This document shows positions 23,445 to 34,875 of a stretch of DNA of 64,000 nucleotides, piece after piece; positions within the stretch are counted from its first letter, which is position 1; each line of letters starts with the position of its first letter. A program made the translations under genes and the position numbers. Source of the DNA: Epiperipatus broadwayi. Its lineage: Eukaryota; Onychophora; Udeonychophora; Euonychophora; Peripatidae. The stretch is taken from contig JAQFVV010012394.1 of assembly GCA_028023455.1 (NCBI GenBank), positions 18,744,353 to 18,808,352 of the forward strand, in the 5' to 3' direction. The notes below the pieces were generated by a model. The model was not told where the DNA came from, made no database searches, and saw only the letters and a program-made list of their open reading frames with translations.

Positions 23445-24740
23445 TCGTGTCAGCCGCTTTATGGCATTGTTGCTATGCAAAAACACAAATATAATGTTAC
23501 TGGACCCACCCTGTTATTTATGAAAGAATAATAATCACACAGATTAACGTAATTCATTTATTTCCTTAATAAATTTACTGGAACAATTTTACGTAAACAT
23601 ATGTTATTGCAAATATTCTATTATAGTAGAATTCCCCGTATATGCCAGTGCTGGCTGGCAAAACCATCATCCTACAAACTTTACAAAGTCTACTAGCATT
23701 GCTTGAGAGATAACTAACTATATCGTGGTGAGAAAAAATGCTGATAATGCTTTAATCACTGAACTGTCTTTTATTTTTTGGGTTTATTTTTGAAAAGGAA
23801 AAATAATTATTTATTGATTGATTGATTTATTACAATAGCTATCTTTGAAAGAATATGTGTATGTATATTAATGGCACATCTATTAAGAACAATTAATAAT
23901 TTCCAACTCCATCGGTTTTTTTGTTTATTTAAAAGATTAATAAATGTATTCTTTGGGCATTTTTTTTTTTTTGGAACTCTGTATAGAAGTACTAGAATTT
24001 TCACAGTCATACTTTTTTTTTTCCAAAGGTTTCACGTAATTCATTGATTTCCTTAATCAATTGCTGTAATTTAGTCGAGAACAATCTGACACTACCAAAA
24101 ATTGAAAAAGCTTTAACTACAAGTGGTCCAAAATTTCATCTTAGTCCTGCAATGTAGAGCAGATGGTATGCCTTTTTACATCCACAAGAATTAAAAATTT
24201 ATCAATTGATGTACCTTATTATAAAGATTCTATTAGAGTAGAATTAATTAATTCTCCGTGTACACCGGCTTCTGTGGACAGCAGTTGCACCAATTTCAAA
24301 CTGTCCATTTTCGAGTCAGCCATTTTATTTGTCGTGGATGTGTTCTCGTGCAAACATGACTTTTCGTGTGAGCTGGTCGAAATCTTGCTTGGACATACCC
24401 TTTCTAAATTTTTTGAAGATTCTACATTGAATAGGGAAGCATGGCATCAGGTTGAAAATTGTTAGGAGGTAATAGTAGTCAGATGACTTGTAAGCTAATT
24501 CCTTTAACATGCATATTTGATGAGTTGTGACAGGCTGAAGTCCAGTCATCATCACATGATACTGTAGCGAACTTTGAACTGTGAGCAATGGGATAAAGTG
24601 CGTAACACTAAAGCAGGCCGGTCGCCAATAAATGGCATCTTCTGTTTTATAGCAAGAAATAATGCCATCGGCGCTGGCGGCTGCATAAAGGGCATATTTA
24701 TGTGCTTTTGCATATAAATAGTACTGTCAAGCAGCTGATA
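23445..24740 (-). pseudogene. Decayed coding-like region with duplicated pieces, unidentified
   Basis: On the minus strand an open frame runs from about 24720 to 24325 and ends in a basic, helix-like segment (FRKGMSKQDFDQL ... MFAREHIH). Immediately downstream, in another frame, comes MADSKMDSLKLVQLLSTEAG (about 24255-24320), and further on LQQLIKEINELRETFG (about 24030-24080). Pieces recur in the same order about 500 bp away at 23540-23650 ('cgtaattcat...atttccttaat' and 'ttctatta-agtagaatt'), so part of the unit is duplicated. Frames change repeatedly. The 'SKQDFD' segment faintly recalls the 'SKEEFD' region of the SAGA subunit TADA1, but the match is too short to assign. Treat as an unidentified gene or transposon relic. 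Confidence 0.3.
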
Positions 24741-26345
24741 CAATCTAATAGAACAGTACCAAAAAAAAATATTTAGCAAATATTAATTAGTAAATAATCA
24801 AAAAAATTAGTGTAATGATGTAACTAAAAAAAATCATATTACTAGTATAATAAAAAAATTCAAAACTATACTAAAGTATTTTACTTTTAAAAAATGATGG
24901 CAAAATATGAACATGTTCTGGCGTTAACGCAAGTATAGCAGCAAAAAAAAAAAATTGCACAAACTAATATAACAATTATTGTACTTAAATTAAAATATTT
25001 CAATATTACAATTAACAAAAAAAAAAAAAAAAAAAATAAATCCACATTATCAAAAGTACTGTTGATTTTTGAATAGAAAATACACCAATTTCGATTCACT
25101 TAAAAACGTTCCAAATTTCTTGTGTATAAACTTTTAAAATATATCAAACATATGGCAGTAAAATAAATTACTAAAGAAGATAAAACCATGATAAAAAAAA
25201 ATATTAGCATAATCAAAGCATGGATATTTTAAATGAAACACAGTTTAGCAAATATTAATATTTGACAAAATAAATAAATGCTCATGTGGAAAACCATTAA
25301 AATTACTTTTAGAATTAAATGAACATGCTTAAAAAATTAAAACATAAAACATCAAAAACGTGATTAAACTAATTACTAAACCAACCTATGAAAAAATAAA
25401 ATGTGTGTTTATGGTGGTAGAAAAATTGATATTTCATCAAAAAATATTTTGTTAAACAGCAATAGTTTGCCAAATATTTAATCAAGAACAATAAATAAAT
25501 AAATTACTAATATTTTCCAAACAAATGAAAGTTGTTCATAGCAAATATTAAAAATAATTTTACATCTAAATAAATAAAACTATACAAACATATTATACAA
25601 GATTAAAAATGAATTTAAAATATCATCTACACATTTTTTCTTTTCAAAATAGTTCATAATTTTCCATATATGTCATTTTTATATGATTATAATAGAAAAG
25701 GTGTTGAGTGTTCCTTGAAAAAGACTATCAAATGATCGAAATGTATATATTTTATTTTTGTTATAGTCATATAAAAACAAGTTTTAAAAAGAAGTTTGAT
25801 GTATTCATTGACATATAAGATTAAAAATATATTTATATATTTCAAAAACAATAGTTTAGCAAAATGTCATAGACCGCATATTAAATTAGACTATTATTTA
25901 TATTACTTTATCTAATTAATATATCTATATATACTAAACAGAAAGGTTTACAAAGACAATAAACCTAAATATGCTTTAGGTTTATTGCCTTAGTAAATAT
26001 TACTTACGTAATCAATGTGTGTTAAATAAATTTATAAACAGAAAGATGTATATCTTAGTTAATTCATATAACCAACAGAAGTTATTAAAATTACTAGTAT
26101 CTTAAAAGATTTGGCCAATATTAAGAATCCCCCCCCCCTCAAGCCAAAGCAATGTAATCATTCCAAATATATCCTGCGTAACTTTTCAAAGACCATTATG
26201 ATTTTTAAAATTTCTATTATTTATTTTTTTTCCATTCATTTTTGTCAATATTTCTATATCTAGCTAATTTACCTTTACCAATGTTCTTCCAAACTAACAT
26301 CTTAAAAGTCTGGGTTTTTTTTTCATTTAATTAAACTTTTTTCCT
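24741..26345. other. Very AT-rich intergenic sequence, no gene seen
   Basis: Homopolymer A runs, a C10 run near 26129, and a small hairpin at about 25945-25988 ('acaataaacctaaatatgctttaggtttattgc'). No gene supported. Confidence 0.5.
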
Positions 26346-27110
26346 TTTCCCCTGGCTATGACATAAAAGCACTCTAAATGCTGAACAAAGGAATCACGAA
26401 TAGAATGAATCAACCTATTCTTAGTTGCTCTGATATTTAAAAGCATATTTTTGTTAACATTTTTGGTAATTCAGAGTAAAGTTAATTTATCAACCAAATA
26501 GAATACGGCTCTTCAGATTTATTAAACTCATAATTAATAATACAAGACTGGAGACAGCATTTCACTTTTAATACCTCAATTGCAATCATTAAACACTCTA
26601 AATGTTGAACAAAAGAATCAAGAATAGAATGAATCTACCTATTCTTAGTGGCTCTGATGTTTATAAGCATAACTTTGTCAACATTGATGGTAGTTCAGGG
26701 TGAAATTAATTTAGCAACCAAATAGAATATGGCACTTAAAAAAGTTATTAAACTCATAATTAATAATACAAGGTGCTAAAATTAATAATACAAGGTGTTA
26801 AAAGTGAGATGCTATCCCCAACCTTGCATTATTAATTATGAGTTTAATAACTCTGAAGTGCCATATTCCATCTGGTTGTTAAATTAATTTCATTAGAATA
26901 GGTGGATTCATTCTATTCTTGATTCCTTTGTTCAACATTTAGCGAGCTTTTAAGTCATAGTCTGGAGAAAAGTGATTTACTCCCTTTGGTTACATATACA
27001 TATGTTTAGGTTGAAGTTTATATATTAAATCTTGTTTAATTATTAGAATCAAGGTGTTAAAGGGAGATGCTGTCTCCAGCCTTGTATTATTATTAATGTC
27101 TAATTTAAAG
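26346..27110. repeat. Inverted-repeat family, cluster II
   Basis: At least two direct copies of the unit that starts 'cactctaaatg-tgaacaaa-gaatcacgaatagaatgaatc' (about 26371 and 26586) are followed by an inverted copy. The inverted copy runs from about 26800 to 26955 and ends '...tgattcctttgttcaacatttag'. A further partial inverted piece with 'gctgtctccagccttgtattatta' lies at 27065-27095. Same family as 11066-11600. The units contain 'cctattctta', 'gatgtttataagcat', 'aaactcataattaat' and 'caag-ctgga-acagcat' in fixed order. No coding potential recognised. Confidence 0.7.
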
Positions 27111-29107
27111 TTTCCTTATTTTTAATATTCTTTTTAATGTCAACTATGAGGATTACAAAATAATCTCTTACCCTTATAAAAGTTTCATTCTAATTTTTAC
27201 ACATTTAATAAGATGTTCCATTTACAATATATAAAACTTTAATGTGTTAGTATTAAATATGCACACAATATTTGAATTTTAAAGCACATTTTATCAATCC
27301 AATATGCAATTTTAAATTCACCACTAAATATATAGTAAACTCTTACATACTCTTCTCATATAAACTGACTAGTCCAGCAAACTCATTTAGCATTTAATTT
27401 AAATATTTAGCAAACCAGATATAAATAAGAACTCTGCTTTATAACTTCTATTTTTCCTAGTTTAAAAACAACTTTTAATTCCATAATTGTTTTATTCGAT
27501 AGTAATAAGTGTTTGGCTCTTCAATATCTTTCACTTTTTAAATACAAACAACTCAACTATGTCAAATGACTTTTCAAAAAATAATTTAAATTATAATTTC
27601 TTTATCCCTTTTTATCTCCCTCCCTCAGCCTGGATTAGTACAGGACTAATCTATATATATATAAAAAGGGATCCGTTTATTAAAAACTCTCAACTCTTAA
27701 ATGTCCTAAATTCCTTACATTTTAACGACATTAAATCTTTTTCCCAATTAAAATCATATCAGTGAATTAATTAAAGGGAAAAAAAAAAAACTGAACTGTC
27801 AATTATAAATATCCACTTTAAACAAAAAATAATTTTCTTAACAGCCTTCAGCAAATCAAATAAAATCACACCAGTTTTTTTCCTTCCTATTTCCGTTTTT
27901 TAATTTAATATTTGCAATTCCTTCCACTAAAAGTAGACATTATATTTCATTAGTTTATTCATCCGATTATCACAGATAACATCCATATCTCAAATATACA
28001 AATACAGAGAATGTACTAATTCAACATAAATTTTCAAATTGATGATTAAGTGATTGTATAATTTCATTTAAAAAAAAAAAACAGCTTCCATACATTTAAC
28101 AATTCACAACATACAACAACAAATATATACACAAAATGATTTTTAACTATGATAGTCAATTTTAAGCAAAATGAACTCATAACACAGAATGTTCTATTTA
28201 GGTATTCGAACTCCAGATATAAAGGATGAGGGAGAATAGAAAAACAAAAATTTAAAGATGTGTATTAGCTTATATTTTTCTTATCATATAAAAATATATA
28301 AAATATAAGTATATCATTTATAATGGAACATTGGTTGTTTTCTTAAGCATCTTTAAAGATATTAAAGATTAATATTTGAAATAGAAGAGAGAGAAGGATA
28401 TTAGTGAATTATTTTTAATTCAGAGAAAAAGCTAATATAGAAAAGCATGGAAGGGGTGTCAAATTAAAAACACTGCATCGATATCATCACTCAAAAGTTG
28501 ATCAAAATATTATCTCTGTATATTCAAAATGTCATTATCATATAAGAATGACATCTACCAATTTAAAAGGATTACAAGTACTTCCATATGTTTTTATTCA
28601 CTGAATCATAAAAAGATCTAAAATATTATGGAAAGCAAATGAATATGTTTTTTGCCATTTTTAACTATTAGTCATTATTTAAGTCTTTTTGTAACTTGTT
28701 TTTTTACTTTTAAATCAATGTATTTATGATACTCCCCATTTATTTCATTATTTAGCCAAGAAAAAAATACCATTTATTTTATTTTAATCAAGAAAACTTA
28801 AGTAGATAAGAATGAAATATGTTCTGTGATAATGAAGTAACAACTTTGAACAAGAAAATGGCAAAAGACAACAAAGCAATGAGATTCCGATTGCATTATT
28901 AAAAACTTTTGAGGACAAAAGTTTTATAAATATGGTAAGTGGCAAATATAATCCTGGTGAAGAAAAGATCAATGCAATAAAAAAGATTTTAAAGCAAATC
29001 ATTTTAATCTCACAAATATTAAAATATTCTTGTAGGCTTTGAATAGGTTGGTATACAGATTAAAACAAAAGAAGTACCTAAAATATTGAGAACTATTGTT
29101 GAACTTA
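27111..29107. other. Very AT-rich intergenic sequence, no gene seen
   Basis: The short frames at 27487-27765 and 28784-29002 (minus) are low-complexity and have no motif. No repeats of note. Confidence 0.5.
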
Positions 29108-29883
29108 TTAACCCTTAAACCGCTAATTATATTATTGGTTGTATGAGGTAAAAATCAAATCTTTTAATTGGCCAACTCACAAACTGAAGACAAAGCCTAT
29201 TGTTAAAACATATTCGCCTATAATATTAAATTCAACTCAGATACGTTTATAAAAAGTATATTACTAATTTTTCAGGTTATGAAAGAGAATGAAAGTTCTT
29301 TCAAAAATAAATTGCTATTTATTTATTATAAAATATATTCAATTTCAGCAAATATAAAGCGAATGTCTAAACAAAAAAGTGCTGACGCAAACGCTTTTTT
29401 TCAATTTTACGTTCTGGAAAAGTAAAGATTTCTTTTTGCTAAATCTTAAATATTTTTACTAAAATCTTCAATATTTTTCGAAAATAATTTTGTTTTTTTG
29501 GTATATTTTTTAAAAAACTAGTTTAATTTCTCAAATTATATTTTTTTAATACTTAAATTGCATTCGAAATGAAAATCTCAGCGTTTTTCTTTATTTTCTT
29601 TGATCAGGCGGTTTCTTTGTTCTTTCCAGCCAATCAGAATGTCTTTTTCGGCTGAGAGTCGGCTGACAGCGAATCACTGACAAGGTTCTTTCTTTGTTTA
29701 GTTTAAAATGCGGTTTTTTTGATTTTTTACTTGTAAAATAATTCGGAAGAGGGCACCATCTTACAGAACTTTTAAAAACCTAATCAATACCTGTCAAACG
29801 AATATTTTAGCATAAGAACTAGCAGAGTTAGAGTGACGTCAGATGTCGACGAGAAGCCTCGTAAGAGGCGGTTTATGGGTTAA
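29108..29883. mobile_element. piggyBac-type non-autonomous element (MITE-like)
   Basis: TTAA at 29108-29111 is followed by CCCTTAAACCGC (29112-29123). At the other end GCGGTTTATGGG (29868-29879) is followed by TTAA (29880-29883). The 12-bp termini are inverted repeats with one mismatch, begin with CCC, and are flanked by TTAA. Those are the defining marks of piggyBac-superfamily elements, which insert into and duplicate TTAA. The 768-bp interior has no transposase frame, so it would depend on a helper. Its right third is less AT-rich and carries 'gtgacgtcag'. An AT-rich genome offers many chance TTAA sites, so the matched CCC-starting inverted termini are the real evidence. Confidence 0.6.
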
Positions 29884-30845
29884 TGATTGTTATATTGATT
29901 TTGTGATGAGTAAATTATTTTAGTGTGTTATTTGGAGAAGATACGAATTGGAAAAAAGATATGTTTATTAGAAATAAGTGTATTAGTATGTTTATTAGAA
30001 AATAGTATAAATATCAAAGAATATTTGCTCGAATTTGAGTCTTCTTGCTCAGAAAATAAATACAGAAAAAAATAGAGGTATTACTCATTTCCTCTTTTAT
30101 TTAAAATGTAAATGAGTGTTGTTTTGATAATAATGGGCTTATTGGGTTAGAAATGATTATTGTATTAGATTCACTAATAACATGCCAATAATTGGAATAG
30201 TGAAATATTTTCTAACCAAACATTATATAGGATTGACATATACAAGGATTAAGATTAAACATTGAACAAAGCAATGCTTTTGATTAATCAAGTAGTTGAT
30301 TAACATGATAGAAGTAAAAATAAGGTTTTTAATGAGTCAAATTATCTTTAGGAGAAAAGTAATAGGGTAAATTATAAAAAAGCTTGAAGATAGTGTGGTT
30401 TAGTATAAGAGACTTCCTTTTAGAAAAAAACTAAATGATAATGATAGAACAAGATTTAAAGAAAACTTTTCCAAAAAGTAGATACTAAGTAGTGAAATTT
30501 TGTTTAATTACATAACTATTAAACTAAAGACTACTAAAGTACCAATAGATTGAAAAACATTATGAAAGACATTTTAAAAAAAATAATGAGTATTATTTGG
30601 AAATTTATAAGAAATTTGAGTAACAGAAGTGACAGAGCTGGATGCGATCTTAAACATCAGTTAGCCAACAACAACTTTGATGAACAAAAGAATCTTTACT
30701 AAGTTAAACTAATTCAAATTTTATGTTATTTTATAAAAGTTAGCTTTTTGAATCATTCATCTGGATTTTTTTAGAGAATTTTAAATTTCAGATAATTAGT
30801 CTGAATAATGTAAAGCAGCAACAGATGACTTCTAGATGCATAAGT
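29884..30845. other. Purine-biased AT-rich sequence, possible old element body
   Basis: From about 30060 to 30700 the plus strand is relatively purine-rich, like a decayed sense strand, but no conserved block can be recognised in any frame. It directly precedes two hammerhead-family-like repeats (30850-31400), so it might be the interior of an old Penelope-like copy. That is only inference from position. Confidence 0.3.
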
Positions 30846-30849
30846 GCAT

Positions 30850-31400
30850 TAATTCCAGCTTTGAATCCTAATCTTTATACTAATGGTGGCAAAAACCAAA
30901 ACCTAGTCAATTTGGAAATGAGAATTTTATAATATTCTATTATCTGTTGTTCATTGATTACTCAAACTTATAGATGGCTCTAGAAAAGAATGAAAATAAT
31001 TGTTCTTGGAAGCATCTAAGTAAGCATATGAGAGATCATATGATTGTTTAGGCATTAACCCTCTTAATCAAAAGGTAGGAGATTTCAAAAAATATATAGA
31101 AACTGGCCTGATATATATAACCATGCAAGTTGGCCTGAGTTTAAAAACTTTTTAAAAAAAAAAATTTCCAAGTTATTATCTTGGATAGTATAAAGGAGTT
31201 AAAAGCTGGCTGCTATATATATATAAGTCCATTAGTTCCTGCTTAGAATCTTATGTCGTCATTGAGGAAGGCAAAAACACTTTGGTCTGGATATGGGGAT
31301 TTTTATAGCATTATATTATCAGTTGTTCACTATTATTATTCAAGCTTATAATAAATGGCTCTAAAGTAGAAAGAAAATAAGTTACTCTTGGGGTGATTAA
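30850..31400 (+). repeat. Two divergent direct repeats related to the hammerhead family
   Basis: About 30866-31020 and 31240-31400 align to each other: 'tttataatattctattatctgttgttcattgattactcaaacttatagatggctcta' against 'tttatagcattatattatcagttgttcactattattattcaagcttataataaatggctcta'. Upstream in each is a degenerate hammerhead-like segment. The first has CUAAUGG, stem II UGG/CCA, AAAC and CUAGUC at about 30880-30912. The second has 'cattgaggaaggcaaaaacactttggtctgg' at about 31259-31289. The 'ttgattactc...' segment also resembles the sequence after the ribozyme in the 14508 and 61511 elements. Both cores have lost conserved bases, so activity is unlikely. Confidence 0.45.
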
Positions 31401-31640
31401 TATTGTTTAGCAATTTTAAAAACAAAAAGCATCGAGTTTATTACTATGAGACAAATGTGAAGGATAAAAATTATTATACAAAATAATGGTATGTTTTTGA
31501 AAGTGACTAGTCAAGATTATTTGAAATTCTTGGTGTTTGTTTCAAAAATATATTTATTAATTATTTTGTGTACAAATTAGAAAGGATATATACAAGGTAA
31601 AATGAGGTTATGCTAAGTTCTGAAAGTTCTTATGAGTGGT

Positions 31641-34600
31641 TTAGTAGGCCAGCATGTTTGTTGTTCTGTTATTAGTAGGGAGGGTGAATAGGTTCCAGGT
31701 GTCCCCAAAGGATTTTTTAGGAGAGAGGAGCTCATCTCTTTTCCTGATTTTCTCTGTTTCACAAAACAACAGATCTGGGTCCAGGTGGGACAGTTCCATT
31801 ATCAACTTGCAACGTACTACCCAGATTGCATAGAGAATGAAAATGGATAGTCTAATGATAGCAAATGTTCCGGTGTGGATCGCTTTTATGGGCAAGAGAA
31901 TAAAGTCCGGTCTGATATTGGAGTTGGTGAAGACTATATCTCTGACTGTTTTTAAGGTTTGGACAGCGATATAAGAAGTGCTCAATGGTTTCCTCTTCAT
32001 GAGAACATAAACTGCAGGTTGGATCAATGTTGGAGTTACCTCTTCGGTAAAATAGGAACCAATTTGTGGGAAGCACGGTAAGGTTAATTTTGATGATAAG
32101 TCCAGATACTTGGGCTCCAGACACCATCTTTTAAAGTGGGTAATTAATTTTTGGTTTGTGAGGTTGAGGCTACTTTTGGGAGGTTGAGGATATGGGTTGA
32201 TTAGGTGGTACGCATCCCACAAGGTGATTTTAACGTCGAAATTGGTGTCCATGATTGGTTTGTATTGACTTAGAAGATTGATAAGGGATGATATCCATGG
32301 CAATTTTCCCTGGTGGGGGTCGATCTGTTGGGGAAATCTTTTCGGTGATGTTGTTATAGTCAAAGGAATGTATCAGATTATAAAGCGTATTGTGTTTTTT
32401 GGGGAATGGCTGCATGAATAGTGTGGAAAGACAAGCCATTGAACCTCCGAGGCAGTTGGATTTGTCAGAGGCTGATGGCCACAGTCTTCCCTCTCCAGAA
32501 GAGTTTGGTGCATAGGCGATTAATTTTGTTCTGAAATTAGTCTGATGAAGGGCAGGTAATATGTAATTTTTGGTAATATTGTCATATTCAGGAGGCCTAC
32601 CTTTCCATATAGTGAAGAAAGACTCTAGAGAGAGATGTGGTGATGTGCTCTGTTGTTTGGAGGATACCGTCCTGTATTTCTCTGGCCATTGCCATTGATG
32701 ATTTGAAGATGGAAAACCCCAAGAATCTTTGTGGTTTGACAGTATAGGTAGATGGTATTTGTTTTCCTGACTTTATCTGCCAGATAGCTGATTTGTTGTG
32801 ATGTATTTGTAAATGATATTTTGCAGTATATTGATTTAAAATGGATTGTAATTGGGGAAGGTATTTTATGGTAGATAGAACAATCATGATGTCATCTATG
32901 TAGGCAAATGAATTGGTGTTTATTGATGGATGGAACAAATACGCCCGGTAGATTTTTTTCAATATCCATCAATAGAGGATTTATGTATGCTATGAAGCAT
33001 AGAGCACTGAGGGGGAAACCTTGAGGGAGAGATTTAAAAGGTTTGAAGCCTGGTGTGAGTTTGCCATCCAATGAGACAAAGATTTCTGTTGCTTAATAAA
33101 TTACTGATTATTTGTATAATGGTAACTGGAACATCATACTGAACCAGCAGATTCAGCAGGATGCCTATGTGCACTGAATCGAAAGCCGCAGCGATATCCA
33201 GCTGGACAGCAATGGGTTTAGATTTCTTTTGTATTCTGATATAATCAATGAGCCATAACGTTAGCCATAGCATGTGAGGTGGAGGAGCCTTTTTTCCCAT
33301 ATTGATTATGAGAAATGTGTTTAAGGACTATAGGTTGAATTTGATCCTTGATGCTGACTCCATTATCTTGATCAGCAATGGGGTCATGGAGATTGGTCGA
33401 ATACTGGTTAGATCAGTGAGTGGTTTTTGTTTTTTCAAAAAAGGCACTAGTGCCACAGGATACAGATCAGCTATATTTCTGTGCCCAGTAGCTAAGTGTT
33501 CAATCATTTTGACCATGATGGGAATTGTAAACTGACTTAGGTGATTTAAAAGGAACTTAGGGATGCCATGTAGACCTGGATGAATGCTATCTGGGAGAGA
33601 CAAGTTTTCTTTTAAGTACAGCTTCTGTAATGCCATACTCGCCTGGATTCCCGGCCTCTAGCCAGTCTGGTTCAGAAGGAGGACTATCCGCTTGCATAAG
33701 TTGTTGAAGATGCTGACTGATGAGTAACATCATAGGATAACCTATGAGTGTGTTGCTGTTACTGGAAATTGATGATGGGGTAACTTGTCTATTTGTCCCT
33801 AGAGCCCATCTGAGATAACCTCTTGTCCAACAATGTTGTTGAGACAAGAAGAATTTAGACCTCCTAATGGATATATATTCTGCGAGTGATTTTTGTTTAA
33901 TACGGTAAAGGTTTTTAAGTGATAAAATGACTTCTATATTGGAAGGATTCTGTTGCACCATTTGTAGTTGATTTTCAATGTCTGTGAGGTCTCTGAGTAG
34001 GCTATGGGCCTTTAATTTTCCTGGTGTGATGGTTTAGAATGGATTGGAGAATATTGATGTATGTGAACCAGGCTTCTTCAGCTGGGAAGGAAAAAATGTT
34101 GATCTTTCGGAAATAAATGTAGGCCTCAGAAACTATGCCTTCTGTCAGGCTGGACTTTGTGACCATATGCATAGTTCTGCTGGGCCCTGCAGCAGGCATT
34201 GGGGCTGCAATGGCTTCTAGATGGATAACTAGTACCATATGATCTGAGAAAGAGACAGGAACAAAAGCTGCATCAATATAAAAGTGGAGGTCTGGTGTAT
34301 AATATATCAGGTCAATCAGGGATCTTCGAATTCTGGTGTAAAAGGAAAAGGCACCTAGGGGGAAGAAGCCCTCACCACACATCAGACTTCGATTTAAGTG
34401 ATGGACGAATCTAGTGTTAAAGTTTTGGTATGTGGTATTGAAATATCCCAAGAGGATTGTCAGACTGGTTCTGTTGCTGATGATGGCATTTAGCGTGTGG
34501 ATTATGTTGTAATATTGAGTTGTATCATTGGCCGTGTACACATAGGCAATGATAATGGGGTAGCCCCAGTAGTCAACCTCAACAATAACCATGTTGTCTA

Positions 34601-34869
34601 ACAGTAAAAGATTAAAGCCATTGGGGGGGGGTGTTGCTTTATTAACCAGGATGCCAACTCCTCCAGAAGCCGAGGAGCCAATTTCTCGTATAACCTGATG
34701 ACGAAAGCAGTGCTAGGATTTTATGATCATTGTTCTGATGGTATTTAGTCTCTCCCATTAGGAATATATGCGGGGAGTTGAGGGCAATCCAATTTTTAAT
34801 AGCATAGGCTCTACCCAATGAGTTGATGCCTTGAACATTGTCTCCAGCGATTTTACAGTTCCTAACAAT
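31641..34869 (-). pseudogene. LINE ORF2: endonuclease, reverse transcriptase, C-terminal CCHC region
   Basis: Read on the minus strand from 34869 downward, about 1,075 codons' worth of sequence carries the full domain order of a non-LTR retrotransposon pol. The endonuclease glutamate motif (MGET) is at 34747-34758, the GDFN position reads GYFN at 34437-34448, and SDH is at 34239-34247. In the reverse transcriptase, RPISMTPLL is at about 33370, motif A (LDIAAAFDS) at about 33177-33203, motif B (LPQGFPLSALCF) at about 32975-33025, and YIDD at 32891-32902. The C-terminal zinc-like C-x2-C...H...C segment (CSLCSHEEETIEHF) is at about 31975-32025. The reading frame is split at least six times (for example near 34640, 33960, 33310 and 32960), so the protein is not made. 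Endonuclease plus CCHC fits the I/Jockey/R1-related groups; I cannot choose the clade. Confidence 0.85.
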
Positions 34870-34875
34870 CTAGTT

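Noticed and set aside
24325-24420. TADA1 (SAGA subunit) gene
   Set aside because: Only a short 'SKxxFD' resemblance, the frame stops right after it, and the expected following sequence is absent.
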